This document shows, in pieces, positions 1 through 10,658 of a stretch of 64,000 nt of DNA. Both the position numbers and the translations under genes were made by a program. Within the stretch, counting starts at the first letter, position 1. Each line of letters opens with the position of its first letter. The notes beneath the pieces are model-generated. The model ran no database searches and was not told the origin of the DNA. It saw nothing but the letters and a program-made list of their open reading frames with translations. The DNA is from Brooklawnia sp032229645 (lineage in GTDB: Bacteria; Actinomycetota; Actinomycetes; Propionibacteriales; Propionibacteriaceae), in NCBI GenBank assembly GCA_963722295.1, contig CAVRLB010000004.1:241222-305221 (forward strand), given 5' to 3'.

Positions 1-55
1 GCACCCCGATCGAGAAGAGAATCGCCGACAGCACAAGATAGGCGTTCGGGCTCAT
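1..55 (-). CDS. nuoK: NADH-quinone oxidoreductase subunit K, N-terminal part
   Basis: Only the first 18 codons are inside the window (MSPNAYLVLSAILFSIGV); the gene continues past the left edge. The sequence matches the start of NuoK, a small three-helix membrane subunit of the proton-pumping arm of complex I. Its ATG shares one base with the nuoJ stop codon (TGATG), so the two genes are probably translationally coupled. Position after nuoJ is the standard nuo order. Confidence 0.9.
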   Translation of the reverse strand, partial: MSPNAYLVLSAILFSIGV

Positions 56-957
56 CACTGCTCCTTAGCGGGGTCGGAATCGTGATCGGAAGTCTCGATG
101 GCCGTCAGCGGCGCCGAGCCCGGATCAGCGAGCTCCCCGGCGATCCTGGGTGCCTCGTCGCTCCCGGTGTTCTCGTCGGTGACCTCGACGAATTCGGTGA
201 TCGCGGCGCGGTGAGCAGCGCGCAGGCCATCGTTTTCGACGATCGCCACGCCACGCACGGCAAGCGTCGGCGAGACCGACTTCTCGGCGATCGAGCCATC
301 GGGCAGCAGCGCCGGGTACTCGATCGAGTTGTTGCGGGCATAGACGCCGGGGCCGGGCAGCGGGCCGGGATCCTTGCCGTGCTCCGCGAACTCGCTGGTC
401 CTGCGGCGGGCCCTGTCGGGCTGACCCTCGCGCTTGGTCAGCGGCTCGCCGTGGGCCAGTACGATGGCCGCCAGCGCGGCGATCATCAGCAGTGCGGCTG
501 TCAGCTCGAAAGCGAAAACATAGGGTCCGAAGATGATCTTGGCCACGCCCTGGACGTTGCCCCCGGCGTTCGCGGTATCGAGGCCGCCCTGGCCGGTGAC
601 CACACCGTTGCCGACCGCGAGGATCAGCAAAGCGGCCAGACCGAAGACGAAGATGCTTGCGGCGACTCGCTGCCCCTTGAGCGTCTCGATCAGGGAATCG
701 GTGGTGTCGACGCCGACGATCATCATGGTGAACAAGAAGAGCATCATGATCGCGCCGGTATAGACGATGATCTGCGCGACGAAGAGGAAGGGTGCGTCCA
801 GGGAGGCGTACAGACATCCCAGCGCGACCATCATGCCGGCCAGGCTGACCGCCGAGTGTACGGGCTTGCGGGCGATCACCATACCCAAAGCCCCGAGGAC
901 GGAAAGCGGCGCGAAGATCCAGAACGCGACCAGCTGCCCGGTAATGAGCGGAATCAC
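55..957 (-). CDS. nuoJ: NADH-quinone oxidoreductase subunit J
   Basis: Membrane subunit of complex I with about five hydrophobic segments in residues 10-170, including the conserved FLFVAQIIVYTGAIMMLFLF stretch typical of NuoJ. At 300 residues it is longer than the enterobacterial protein. The extra C-terminal 120 residues are hydrophilic and probably cytoplasmic, as in other actinobacteria. It overlaps nuoI by 4 nt and nuoK by 1 nt, so it sits inside one polycistronic unit with them. Confidence 0.95.
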   Translation of the reverse strand: MIPLITGQLVAFWIFAPLSVLGALGMVIARKPVHSAVSLAGMMVALGCLYASLDAPFLFVAQIIVYTGAIMMLFLFTMMIVGVDTTDSLIETLKGQRVAASIFVFGLAALLILAVGNGVVTGQGGLDTANAGGNVQGVAKIIFGPYVFAFELTAALLMIAALAAIVLAHGEPLTKREGQPDRARRRTSEFAEHGKDPGPLPGPGVYARNNSIEYPALLPDGSIAEKSVSPTLAVRGVAIVENDGLRAAHRAAITEFVEVTDENTGSDEAPRIAGELADPGSAPLTAIETSDHDSDPAKEQ

Positions 958-1505
958 TTCTCAGCCTCCTTGGCTGCGGGCCGGCCGGTCCGGGTATCGG
1001 GCTGGCCGGTGGGCGGGAGCCCCAGGAAGTAGTCCTTCTCGTCGTCGCCGAGCCTGCGCGGATGCGGCGGCTGCTCCATGCCAGGCAGCAGTGGAGCCAG
1101 CAGCTGATCCTTCTCGTAGATCATCAGCTCGCGGGTTCGGTTCGAGAACTTGAAGTCATTGGTCATGGTGAGCGCACGCGTCGGGCACGCCTCGATGCAG
1201 TAGCCGCAGAGGATGCAGCGCAGATAGTTGATCTGGTAGACCCTGCCGTAGCGCTCGCCGGGCGAGAAGCGCTGCTCGTCGGTGTTGTCGGCACCTTCGA
1301 CGTAGATAGCGTCCGCCGGACAGGCCCAGGCGCACAGCTCACAGCCGACGCACTTCTCCAAGCCATCGGGCCAGCGGTTGAGCTGGTGACGGCCGTGGTA
1401 GCGCGGTGCAGTGATCTTCTCCTGGCCCTTCTGCGGGTAGCCCTGCGTGAAGGTCTTGCGGAACATCGTCCTGAAGGTGATGCCGAATCCTGACCAGGCG
1501 CCCAT
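954..1505 (-). CDS. nuoI: NADH-quinone oxidoreductase subunit I, 2x[4Fe-4S] ferredoxin-type
   Basis: Peripheral-arm electron carrier of complex I that passes electrons towards NuoB. Two classical CxxCxxCxxxCP cluster motifs are visible (CVGCELCAWACP near residue 52 and CILCGYCIEACP near residue 97), which ligate clusters N6a and N6b. Length 183 residues is normal. It starts on an ATG sharing a base with the nuoH TAA stop and ends overlapping the nuoJ start. Confidence 0.96.
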   Translation of the reverse strand: MGAWSGFGITFRTMFRKTFTQGYPQKGQEKITAPRYHGRHQLNRWPDGLEKCVGCELCAWACPADAIYVEGADNTDEQRFSPGERYGRVYQINYLRCILCGYCIEACPTRALTMTNDFKFSNRTRELMIYEKDQLLAPLLPGMEQPPHPRRLGDDEKDYFLGLPPTGQPDTRTGRPAAKEAEK

Positions 1506-2851
1506 TACAGTTCAGCTCCGTTCGAGGTCCCGCGCCGTGCAGACGAGGCAGTCGCCGAGTCAGGCTCGGCGGTACCTCCTGCCACTACCGCGCCTATCAG
1601 TTTCTGGCCGGGCATCGGAGGCACCGGATAGCCGCCCGCGAATGCATCGAACTCGGCGTCCAGATCGATCGGTTCCGGTTCCGGGGTGGGCGCCGGACCG
1701 CTGAACCAGACCACCGCGACGATCGCTACCAGGAAGACGATCACGCTCCCGATGAAGACCGGGCTGGCCCACCAGCCGTGCACAGAGGCACCGCGCATCA
1801 GGGCGAGCATCACGATCCAGGCGAGGTTCGCCGGGATCAGCACCTTCCAGCCGAGTTTCATCATCTGGTCGTAGCGCACCCGAGGAACCGCCGCGCGCAC
1901 CCAAGAGACGGTGAAGAAGATGATCTGGACCTTCAGCACGAACCACAGCAGACCGAACCAGCCCTGGTCCAAGAAGGTTCCGTTCAGCGGCCACGGCGCG
2001 TGATACCCGCCAAGGAAGAGAGTCACGCAAACGGCCGAGACCGTCGCCACGTTGATGTATTCGGCGAGGAAGTAGAGCGCATAGCGGAAACCCGAGAAGT
2101 CGGTGATGTGACCGGACACCAGCTCCGACTCACATTCGGGCATATCGAAGGGCTGCCGGTTCGTCTCGCCGAACATCGAGATGTAGTAGATGACGAAGCT
2201 CGGTAGCAGGAGCAGTCCGTACCAGCCGGGCAGCGGCAGGGTCGCGCCGAAGAGGCTGATCGGCTCGGTCTGGGCCGCAACGATCTGCGAGGTCGACATG
2301 GTGCCGGCGTACATGAAGACCGCGACCAACGACATGCCCATCGCGATCTCGTAACTGATCACCTGAGCGGTCGCGCGCATCGATCCGAGCAGCGAGTAGG
2401 TGCCGTTGGACGACCAGCCGGCCAGCACGAAGCCGTAGAAGCCGACGCCCGCGATCGCCATCACCATCAAGGCGGCGACCGGCAGATCGGTCAACTGCAG
2501 CCGGGTCTCGACGCCGAACATCCGAACCGGGCCGCCGAGCGGGATGACCGCCCAGGAGCTGAAGGCCGCGACTGCGGTCAGCATCGGTGCGATGTTGAAG
2601 ATCAGCGCATCGGTGCGGGCCGGGCGGAAGTCCTCCTTCATGAGGAGCTTCACACCGTCGCCCAGCGCCTGGCCGAGACCGAGCGGGCCGTTCATGATCG
2701 GGCCCTTGCGGTTCTGCATCTTGCCGAGCACCCGGCGCTCGAACCAGACGTTGAAGATCGTCCAGGTCAGCAGCAGGACGAAGACGCCCACCACCTTGAT
2801 CAGGACGATCCACCACGGATCGTTGAGGAAGATAGTTTCCATGCTGGTCAT
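1505..2851 (-). CDS. nuoH: NADH-quinone oxidoreductase subunit H
   Basis: Membrane subunit that forms part of the quinone-binding chamber. The product begins MTSMETIFLNDPWW; about eight to nine hydrophobic helices follow, with conserved NuoH stretches such as FERRVLGKMQNRKGP and EYINVATVSA. I chose 2851 as start because its ATG overlaps the nuoG stop (ATGA) and fits the family N-terminus; the open frame continues further upstream but there it only mirrors nuoG. The C-terminus carries an extra hydrophilic tail of about 70 residues. Confidence 0.95.
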   Translation of the reverse strand: MTSMETIFLNDPWWIVLIKVVGVFVLLLTWTIFNVWFERRVLGKMQNRKGPIMNGPLGLGQALGDGVKLLMKEDFRPARTDALIFNIAPMLTAVAAFSSWAVIPLGGPVRMFGVETRLQLTDLPVAALMVMAIAGVGFYGFVLAGWSSNGTYSLLGSMRATAQVISYEIAMGMSLVAVFMYAGTMSTSQIVAAQTEPISLFGATLPLPGWYGLLLLPSFVIYYISMFGETNRQPFDMPECESELVSGHITDFSGFRYALYFLAEYINVATVSAVCVTLFLGGYHAPWPLNGTFLDQGWFGLLWFVLKVQIIFFTVSWVRAAVPRVRYDQMMKLGWKVLIPANLAWIVMLALMRGASVHGWWASPVFIGSVIVFLVAIVAVVWFSGPAPTPEPEPIDLDAEFDAFAGGYPVPPMPGQKLIGAVVAGGTAEPDSATASSARRGTSNGAEL

Positions 2852-5264
2852 GCCGCACCTCCTGCGGTCTTGACTACCGCCAGCCGCACCCGGTCGCCCG
2901 GGCGGGCATGCAGCGTACGGAGCAATTCGGCGCCCGAGTTGAGCGGCGCCCAGACCACGTCGTCCACCATCGAGGTGGTGACCTCCGCCGGCAACTCGAC
3001 CGCGCCCGCCTCGGTGCTGATCGCGACCCGGTCGCCATCGGCGATGCCCAGAGCCGTCGCGGTTGCCCGCGAGATCCGGGCGCGAGCCGCCGGGGCCGCC
3101 ATCCTGAGCGTCTCGGCCCCGTCCAGGCACCTGGAATCGTCGATCGCCAGATGCCATCCGGCCAGTTTGGGACCCTCACCCCCGGTCGCTCCGGATGTCT
3201 GGGCCCAGGCGGCGACGAAGGCCGGCTTGGCGCCTTCCCAGTCGCTGATCTCCTGGTGAGCGGCTCGTGCCTGTGGCGGAGTACGCATTCCCAGGTCGGC
3301 ACCGAACGCATCGGCCAGCGCCGCCAGCACCCTGACGTCGGTCATCACCGACTGCGGCTTGGAGTTGATGATGTTCACCGGACGAACGCGGTGTTCCCAG
3401 TTGATGAAGGTGCCGAGCTGCTCTTCGAGCAGCGCCACCGGGAAGACCACATCGGCGACCTCGGTCAGCTGGCTGCGGCGCTGTTCCAGGCTCACGACGA
3501 AGACATCGCTGCTGGCCAGCGCGGCGTAGGCCGCCTCCGGGTCGGCCATATCGGCCAGGTCGACCGCTGCGGTGACCAAGGCCTTCAGCGAGCCGGTCGC
3601 GGCGGCGGCAAGCATGCCCTCGGCGTCCAGGCCGTCGCCCTCGGGCAGATGATCGACACCCCAGGCGGCTTGCAGGTCGACCCGGGCCGACGCATCGGCG
3701 ACCGGGCGTCCACCCGGCAGCAGCTGCGGCAGGCAACCGGCTTCGAGCGCGGCCAGTTCGCCGGCACGACGCGGGATCCAGGCCCAGCGCACGCCACGGG
3801 CCGCGTACTCGCGCACCTTGGCGAGCAGACCGGGCACCAGCGACGCCCGCTCCCCCACCAGCAGGATCGTGCCCTCGCCGAGATCGGAGGCAACCGATTC
3901 CAGCGCCTTGAGTTCGTCGCCGGGAGCCGCCGGCACCAAGGTGGCACCCATCTTCTTCGAGCCGTTGGTGAGGAACGGGGCGACCGCCAGCACCTTGGTG
4001 CGGTTCTTGCGGTTGGCCTTGCGCAACCTGAGGAAGACGGCCGAGGACTCCTCTTCGGGTTCGAAGCCGACCAGCACGACCGTGCCGGCGTTCTCCAGAT
4101 CGGTGAAGGTGACGTCCATCGGGGCACCGGTGACCTCGGCGGCCAGGAAACCGGCCTCGTCGGCGCCGTAGGCACGCGTCCGGAAGTCAATCGAGTTGGT
4201 ACCCAGCACTGTGCGCGCGAACTTCGAGTAGGCAAACGCGTTCTCCAGGGTCAACCGGCCACCGGTCAGCACACCGGTCGCCGACCCGGCGGCCTTCAGA
4301 CCGGTGACCGCGGCATCGATGGCCTCGGGCCAGCTGGCGGGCTCAAGTTTGCCGCCGCGACGCACCAGCGGGTGGGTCAGCCGGTCGGCCTGGCGTCCGT
4401 AATAGAAGCCGAAGCGCCCCTTGTCACAGTTCCACTGCTCGTTGACCTCGGGATCGTCGCCGGCCAGCCGCCGCTTCACCTGGAAGTGCCGATGATCGGT
4501 ACGCAACTCGCAACCGCTGGCGCAGTGCTCGCAGGTCGTGGTCGTCGAGACCAGGTCGAATGGCCGAGCCTGGAAGCGGTAGTCGGCGCTCGTCAGGGCG
4601 CCGACCGGGCAGATCTGCACGATATTGCCCGAGAAGTAGCTCTCATACGGCCTGTTCGCGTAGATATTGATCTGGCTCAGGGCACCACGCTCCGACAGCG
4701 AGATGAAATCGTCACCCGAGATCTGCTCACCGAATCGGGTGCAGCGCTGGCAGAGCACGCAGCGCTCGCGGTCGATCAGGATCTGCGCCGAGATATTCAC
4801 CGGCTTCGGATAGGTGCGCTTGCGGCCTTCGTAGCGCGACTCGCCCGGGCCGTGGCTCATGGTCTGGTTCTGCAGCGGGCATTCGCCGCCCTTGTCACAG
4901 ATCGGGCAGTCCAGCGGGTGGTTGATCAGCAGGAATTCCAGCATTCCCTCTTGGTGTTTGGCCACCTTCTCGTTGGTCGCCGCGGTCTGGACGACCATGT
5001 TCGGCATCACCGCGAGCGCGCATGCGGGCTGCGGTTTCATCGGACGACCATTGCCGCCATCGGGCACATCGACGATGCACTGACGGCAGGCCGCGACCGG
5101 ATCGAGCAGCTCGTGATCGCAGAACCGCGGAATCTCGATGCCCAGACGCTCGGCCGCCCGGATGACCAGCGTGCCCTTCGGCACGCTCACCTGAATGCCG
5201 TCGATGGTCGCCGTCACGAGGTCGGCCTTGGCGACCTCCGCGTCAGGCTTCTTGACGTCGGTGC

Positions 5265-5268
<4 letters not shown>
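2848..5268 (-). CDS. nuoG: NADH-quinone oxidoreductase subunit G
   Basis: Large peripheral iron-sulfur subunit of complex I (806 residues). Visible cofactor motifs in order are the N-terminal 2Fe-2S ferredoxin domain (CDHELLDPVAACRQC), the HPLDCPICDKGGECPLQ cluster region, CVLCQRCTRF, and a molybdopterin-oxidoreductase-like 4Fe-4S motif CEHCASGCEL near residue 240. The remaining 560 residues are the molybdopterin-enzyme-like domain, which is catalytically silent in complex I. Neighbouring overlaps with nuoF and nuoH support one transcript. Confidence 0.96.
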
Positions 5269-6594
<1,326 letters not shown>

Positions 6595-6605
<11 letters not shown>

Positions 6606-7344
6606 CGGGCTCACCTCCATCGATAGCAGCAGAGGCGGGCGAGACCGGGGAGGTCCAGCCCTTTTCACGAGCGATCTGCAGGCCCGCCAGCGACGCCGGT
6701 CCCGCGGTGGGTCCTTCGTCCGCAAGCCCGTCCGGGAATCCTGCCAGCACCCGCTCGGCCTCTGCCCAGCTGGTGATGTGGGCGCCGCGGGTCGAGCGGA
6801 CCTCGCGTCCGGTCTGCAGGTTGTCGATCAGTGCGTCGGCCTTCTCCGGGGTCATGGAGTCCATGAACTCCCAGTTGACCATCATCACCGGCGCGAAGTC
6901 GCACGCGGCGTTGCATTCCAGACGCTCGAGGCTGAACACGCCGTCGGCCGTGGTTTCGCCCTCGTCGATGCCCAGCTTGGCTTTCATCTGGTCCAGGAGC
7001 ACGTCACCGCCCATCACCGCGCAGACCGTCGTGGTGCACACACCGATGTGGTGCTTGCCGGCCGGGCGTCGCTTGTACATGGTGTAGAAGGTGGCCACCC
7101 CGTTGACCTGAGCGGTGGAGATGCCGAGCAGATCGGCGCAGATCTTCACGCCGGCGTCGCTGATGCGTCCATCGACCGATTGCACCAGGTGCAGCATCGG
7201 AAGCAGGGCCGAGCGAGGCTCGGGATAACGCGCCATGATCTCACGCATCTCCGCGATGGTCTGGTCGCCGATACTGGTCTGATCGTCGTGGGTGTCGATG
7301 CCCGTGGCATCGTCGAAAGCCGCGACGAACTCGTGCCCGCTCAT
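6595..7344 (-). CDS. nuoE: NADH-quinone oxidoreductase subunit E, 2Fe-2S
   Basis: Thioredoxin-like 2Fe-2S subunit that pairs with NuoF. The four cluster cysteines are recognisable in CTTTVCAVMGG and LECNAACDFAPVMMVN. At 249 residues it is longer than the compact 160-residue forms, with an extra acidic N-terminus and a C-terminal tail of roughly 60 residues. It lies downstream of nuoD after a 94-nt gap, the only sizeable gap inside this nuo operon. Confidence 0.95.
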
Positions 7345-7438
7345 CGAGTCTCACTCCTTAGAGGTTGCGCCCATGGGTTTGGCCGTAGTGCCGCGGACCA
7401 CGCCTGGTCTGCGTGGTGGCCGGCCAAGAAGATTCCCG

Positions 7439-8809
7439 TCATCGGTCGACGCCCCCCATCACCGGATCGATGCTGGCCAGCGCCATCAGCAGGTCGGACA
7501 GCATCGCCCCTTCCGACATGATCGGCAGAGCCTGAACGTGGTTGAAGCCTGGATCGCGCATGTGCGCACGGTAGGGCCGGGTGCCGCCGTCGGACACCAA
7601 GTCGACACCCAGCTCGCCGGCGGGACCCTCGATGGCCACATAGACCTGGCCGGCCGGGACCTTGAAGCCTTCGGTCACCTTCTTGAAGTGGTGGATCAGG
7701 GCCTCCATGGACTCGCCCATGATGTGCTTGATGTGCTCATTCGAGTTGCCCTGGCCGTCGGCGCCAACCGTCAACTCGCTCGGCCATTCGAGCGCAGGAT
7801 CCTGCACCCGGTAGGGCTCGCCTTGACTTTCGGCAAGTTCATCGCGGACCTGCTCCAGAATGCGCAGAGACTGCATCATCTCGTCGCAGCGGATCTTGAA
7901 GCGTCCGTAGGCGTCGCAACTGGTCTCGGTGCAGACGTCGAAGTCATAGTGGTCGTAGCCCAGGTACGGCTGGGTCTTGCGCAGATCCCAGGGGTAGCCG
8001 GTCGAACGCAGCACCGGTCCGGTCATGCCGAACATCATGCAGGTGCTCAGATCCATCACCCCGATGTGCTGGGTGCGGGCCTTGAAGATCGGGTTGTCGA
8101 GCATGAAGGCCGCGATCTCGGGCACGTTGATCTTCAGCTGCTTGATCAGCTCGTCCAGCAGGTCGATGCCGTCGTCGGGCATGTCGTTCTGCACGCCACC
8201 CGGGCGGATGTAGGCGTTGTTCATCCGCAAGCCGGTGAGGGCCTCGGTGAACTCCAGCGTGCGTTCCCGTTCGCGCAAGCCGACTTCCTGAGGCGAGGTG
8301 GCACCGAGCTCCAGGCAGTTGGCGCCCACCGCGGTGAGGTGGGAGGCGATCCGGTTGGTCTCCATCGCGAGCACCCGCAGCTGATTGCCGCGCCGCGGGA
8401 TCTCGTCGGTGATGTCGAGCAGCTTGTCGACGGCCATCGAATAGGCGGCCTCGTTGTGGATGCCCGCCACATAGTTCATCCGGGTGAAGAAGGTGGAGCC
8501 TTGCGTCCAGGTGCGGTACTCGGAATTCTTCTCGATGCCGGTGTGCAAGAAGCCGATGCCCGGACGACAACTCATGACGTTCTCGCCGTCCATCTCCAGC
8601 ACCAGGCGCATCACGCCGTGGGTGGAGGGGTGCTGCGGGCCGAGGTTGACGACGATGATCTCGTCTGCGCGCTCGCGCTGCGATTCGATGATCTGGTCCC
8701 AGTCGGCGCCAGAGGAGAGGTATGCCTGATCGGCGATCGGCTCGCCCGGTACCGCGAAGACATCCTCGGAACCGGGAACACCCGCGCTGCGTCTGGTCTG
8801 CTCGCTCAT
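7439..8809 (-). CDS. nuoD: NADH-quinone oxidoreductase subunit D
   Basis: Subunit of about 49 kDa that is related to NiFe hydrogenase large subunits and forms the quinone reduction site with NuoB. The family signature NLGPQHPSTHGVMRLVLEMD and the quinone-site segment GIGFLHTGIEKN are present near residues 60-95. Length 456 residues is typical. nuoC and nuoD are separate genes here. The ATG overlaps the nuoC stop by 4 nt. Confidence 0.96.
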   Translation of the reverse strand: MSEQTRRSAGVPGSEDVFAVPGEPIADQAYLSSGADWDQIIESQRERADEIIVVNLGPQHPSTHGVMRLVLEMDGENVMSCRPGIGFLHTGIEKNSEYRTWTQGSTFFTRMNYVAGIHNEAAYSMAVDKLLDITDEIPRRGNQLRVLAMETNRIASHLTAVGANCLELGATSPQEVGLRERERTLEFTEALTGLRMNNAYIRPGGVQNDMPDDGIDLLDELIKQLKINVPEIAAFMLDNPIFKARTQHIGVMDLSTCMMFGMTGPVLRSTGYPWDLRKTQPYLGYDHYDFDVCTETSCDAYGRFKIRCDEMMQSLRILEQVRDELAESQGEPYRVQDPALEWPSELTVGADGQGNSNEHIKHIMGESMEALIHHFKKVTEGFKVPAGQVYVAIEGPAGELGVDLVSDGGTRPYRAHMRDPGFNHVQALPIMSEGAMLSDLLMALASIDPVMGGVDR

Positions 8810-9636
8810 GCCTGGTAGCTCCTGCGCTCGTCGGGGGGCGGCACGACCGCTCCCTTGTATTCGACCGGAATACCGCCCAAGGGGTAATCCTTGCGTTGCG
8901 GATGACCGACCCAGTCGTCGGGCATCAGGATGCGGGTGAGCGCGGGGTGGCCGTCGTAGACGATGCCGAACATGTCCCAGGTTTCGCGTTCGTGGAAGTT
9001 CACCATCGGATACACCGAAGCCACGCTGGGAATGTGGGCATCACCGTCGGGACAGGTCACTTCGAGTCGGATGCGACGGTTGTGGGTGTAGCTGAGCAGT
9101 TCGTAGATCGAGTGCAGCTCCTCGCCGGCCATATCCGGATAGTGCACCCCGGAGACGCTCATACACACCTCGAAGCGCAACGCCGGATCGTCGCGCAGCA
9201 CCTTGACCACCTCGAGCAGCTTCGAACGCGGGACGACGAAGGTGATCTCACCACGCCAGACCATCACCCTGGACGCGAAGTGCGGCACCAGTTCGGCAAT
9301 CCGATCGGCGATGTCATCGAACCAGCCACCGAACGGCGGAGTCGTGTTGCCCCCGAGTTCGATGACCCTGGTCATGCCCGAGAAGCCGCTGGTGTCGCCC
9401 GACCCGGAGCCGGATCCCCACATACCCTTGCGGACAGTGATGACCGGACCCTCGGTCGGCGCCTGCGGCACCAGCACCTGGTCGAGATGAGCATGCGGGC
9501 CGCTGGCCAATTCGCTGGCCGAACCCGTTCCCTCGGCTACGAGTTCACCCTTGGTGACCTCCTCGGGCCCGGCCACCGGGTTGTCCGCGGTGCCGACGAC
9601 CTTCGGATCAGGGGCCTCGGGCCTCTTCTCGCTCAT
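8806..9636 (-). CDS. nuoC: NADH-quinone oxidoreductase subunit C
   Basis: 30-kDa-type subunit of the complex I connecting module. The conserved NuoC signature is seen as ERETWDMFGIVYDGHP followed by LMPDDWVGHPQRKDYPLGG near the C-terminus. The first 70-80 residues are a low-complexity Glu/Gly/Ser-rich extension, common in actinobacterial NuoC. I set the start at 9636 (MSEKRPEAPD) because it overlaps the nuoB stop by 4 nt; the open frame upstream is only a shadow of nuoB. Confidence 0.95.
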   Translation of the reverse strand: MSEKRPEAPDPKVVGTADNPVAGPEEVTKGELVAEGTGSASELASGPHAHLDQVLVPQAPTEGPVITVRKGMWGSGSGSGDTSGFSGMTRVIELGGNTTPPFGGWFDDIADRIAELVPHFASRVMVWRGEITFVVPRSKLLEVVKVLRDDPALRFEVCMSVSGVHYPDMAGEELHSIYELLSYTHNRRIRLEVTCPDGDAHIPSVASVYPMVNFHERETWDMFGIVYDGHPALTRILMPDDWVGHPQRKDYPLGGIPVEYKGAVVPPPDERRSYQA

Positions 9637-10190
9637 CGCATGAGCCCCTTCTGCTCGAGCAGTGACGGTGCTTCGAGAGCCGCGGCTTCCTTCTCGGCGA
9701 TCGCCTTGTCGCGATTGGCGCCGATCGGGGCCCACTGCACTTCCTTGGCACGCAGCTTGAAGATTGCGTCGATCAACATGTCCGGACGCGGCGGGCAGCC
9801 CGGGATGTACATGTCGACCGGGACGATGTGGTCGACGCCCTGAACCAGGGCGTAGTTGTTGAACATGCCACCGGTGGACGCACAGACGCCCATCGAGATG
9901 CACCACTTGGGGCCTGGCATCTGATCCCAGAGCTGGCGGACGACCGGGGCCATCTTCTGGCTCACCCGGCCGGAGACGATCATCAGGTCGGCCTGACGCG
10001 GTGAGGCGCGGAAGACTTCCTGCCCCCAACGGCCGCCGTCGTGACGCGGGCCACCGAACTGCATCATCTCGATGGCGCAGCACGCCAGGCCCATCGTCAG
10101 TGGCCAGAAGGATGCCTTGCGCGTCCATCCGGCGATCGCTTCTACGGTGGTGAGCAGGACGCCCGACGGAACGTGATCTTCGATACCCAT
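9633..10190 (-). CDS. nuoB: NADH-quinone oxidoreductase subunit B, terminal 4Fe-4S
   Basis: Carries cluster N2, the last iron-sulfur centre before quinone. The cysteine ligands are visible in GLACCAIEMM, SMGVCASTGG and YIPGCPPRP. The ATG at 10190 (MGIEDHVPSGVLL) matches the family N-terminus and lies 20 nt after the nuoA stop. Upstream in-frame residues are not family-like and are left out. Confidence 0.96.
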   Translation of the reverse strand: MGIEDHVPSGVLLTTVEAIAGWTRKASFWPLTMGLACCAIEMMQFGGPRHDGGRWGQEVFRASPRQADLMIVSGRVSQKMAPVVRQLWDQMPGPKWCISMGVCASTGGMFNNYALVQGVDHIVPVDMYIPGCPPRPDMLIDAIFKLRAKEVQWAPIGANRDKAIAEKEAAALEAPSLLEQKGLMR

Positions 10191-10209
10191 GAGGTCTTCC
10201 CTTCCGCTT

Positions 10210-10569
10210 TCAGTCCCAGTCCAGGCCACCACGACGCAGGTCGTAGTAGTAGGCGACGAACACGGTGATGATGAACAAGATCATCGCCACGACCGCGAGG
10301 GTGTCCAATCCGCTAAAAGCGACCGCCCACGGATAAAGGAATACGATCTCAATGTCGAACATAATAAACAACATTGCTGTTACGTAATACTTCACCGAGA
10401 AACGGCCGCCATTTGATGGCTGAGGAGTCGCCTGAAGTCCGCACTCGAAGGAGTCGTACTTCGTGCGGTTGTATCTGGCGGGCCCGATCACCGTGCTCAG
10501 CGGAATCGCCGCGAGCACGAACACCGTAGCCAGAACCACCATCCCGGCAATGGGAATATAGGGGTTCAT
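10210..10569 (-). CDS. nuoA: NADH-quinone oxidoreductase subunit A
   Basis: Small three-helix membrane subunit (119 residues) and first gene of the operon. The NuoA core segment YDSFECGLQATPQPSNGG and the helix FIMFDIEIVFLYPWA are present. It is preceded by a purine-rich ribosome-binding stretch (AAGGAAGGG) before the ATG. The 89-nt gap to the divergently oriented-looking but actually same-strand upstream gene at 10659 should contain the nuo promoter, although no strong consensus is evident. Confidence 0.95.
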   Translation of the reverse strand: MNPYIPIAGMVVLATVFVLAAIPLSTVIGPARYNRTKYDSFECGLQATPQPSNGGRFSVKYYVTAMLFIMFDIEIVFLYPWAVAFSGLDTLAVVAMILFIITVFVAYYYDLRRGGLDWD

Positions 10570-10658
10570 GTCTGCTCCGCCCTTCCTTCTACTGGATTTC
10601 TTCCGGTTCAGCCATCAATGGTGATCATGAACCATTCTGTCCTATCACGTTCTGTACG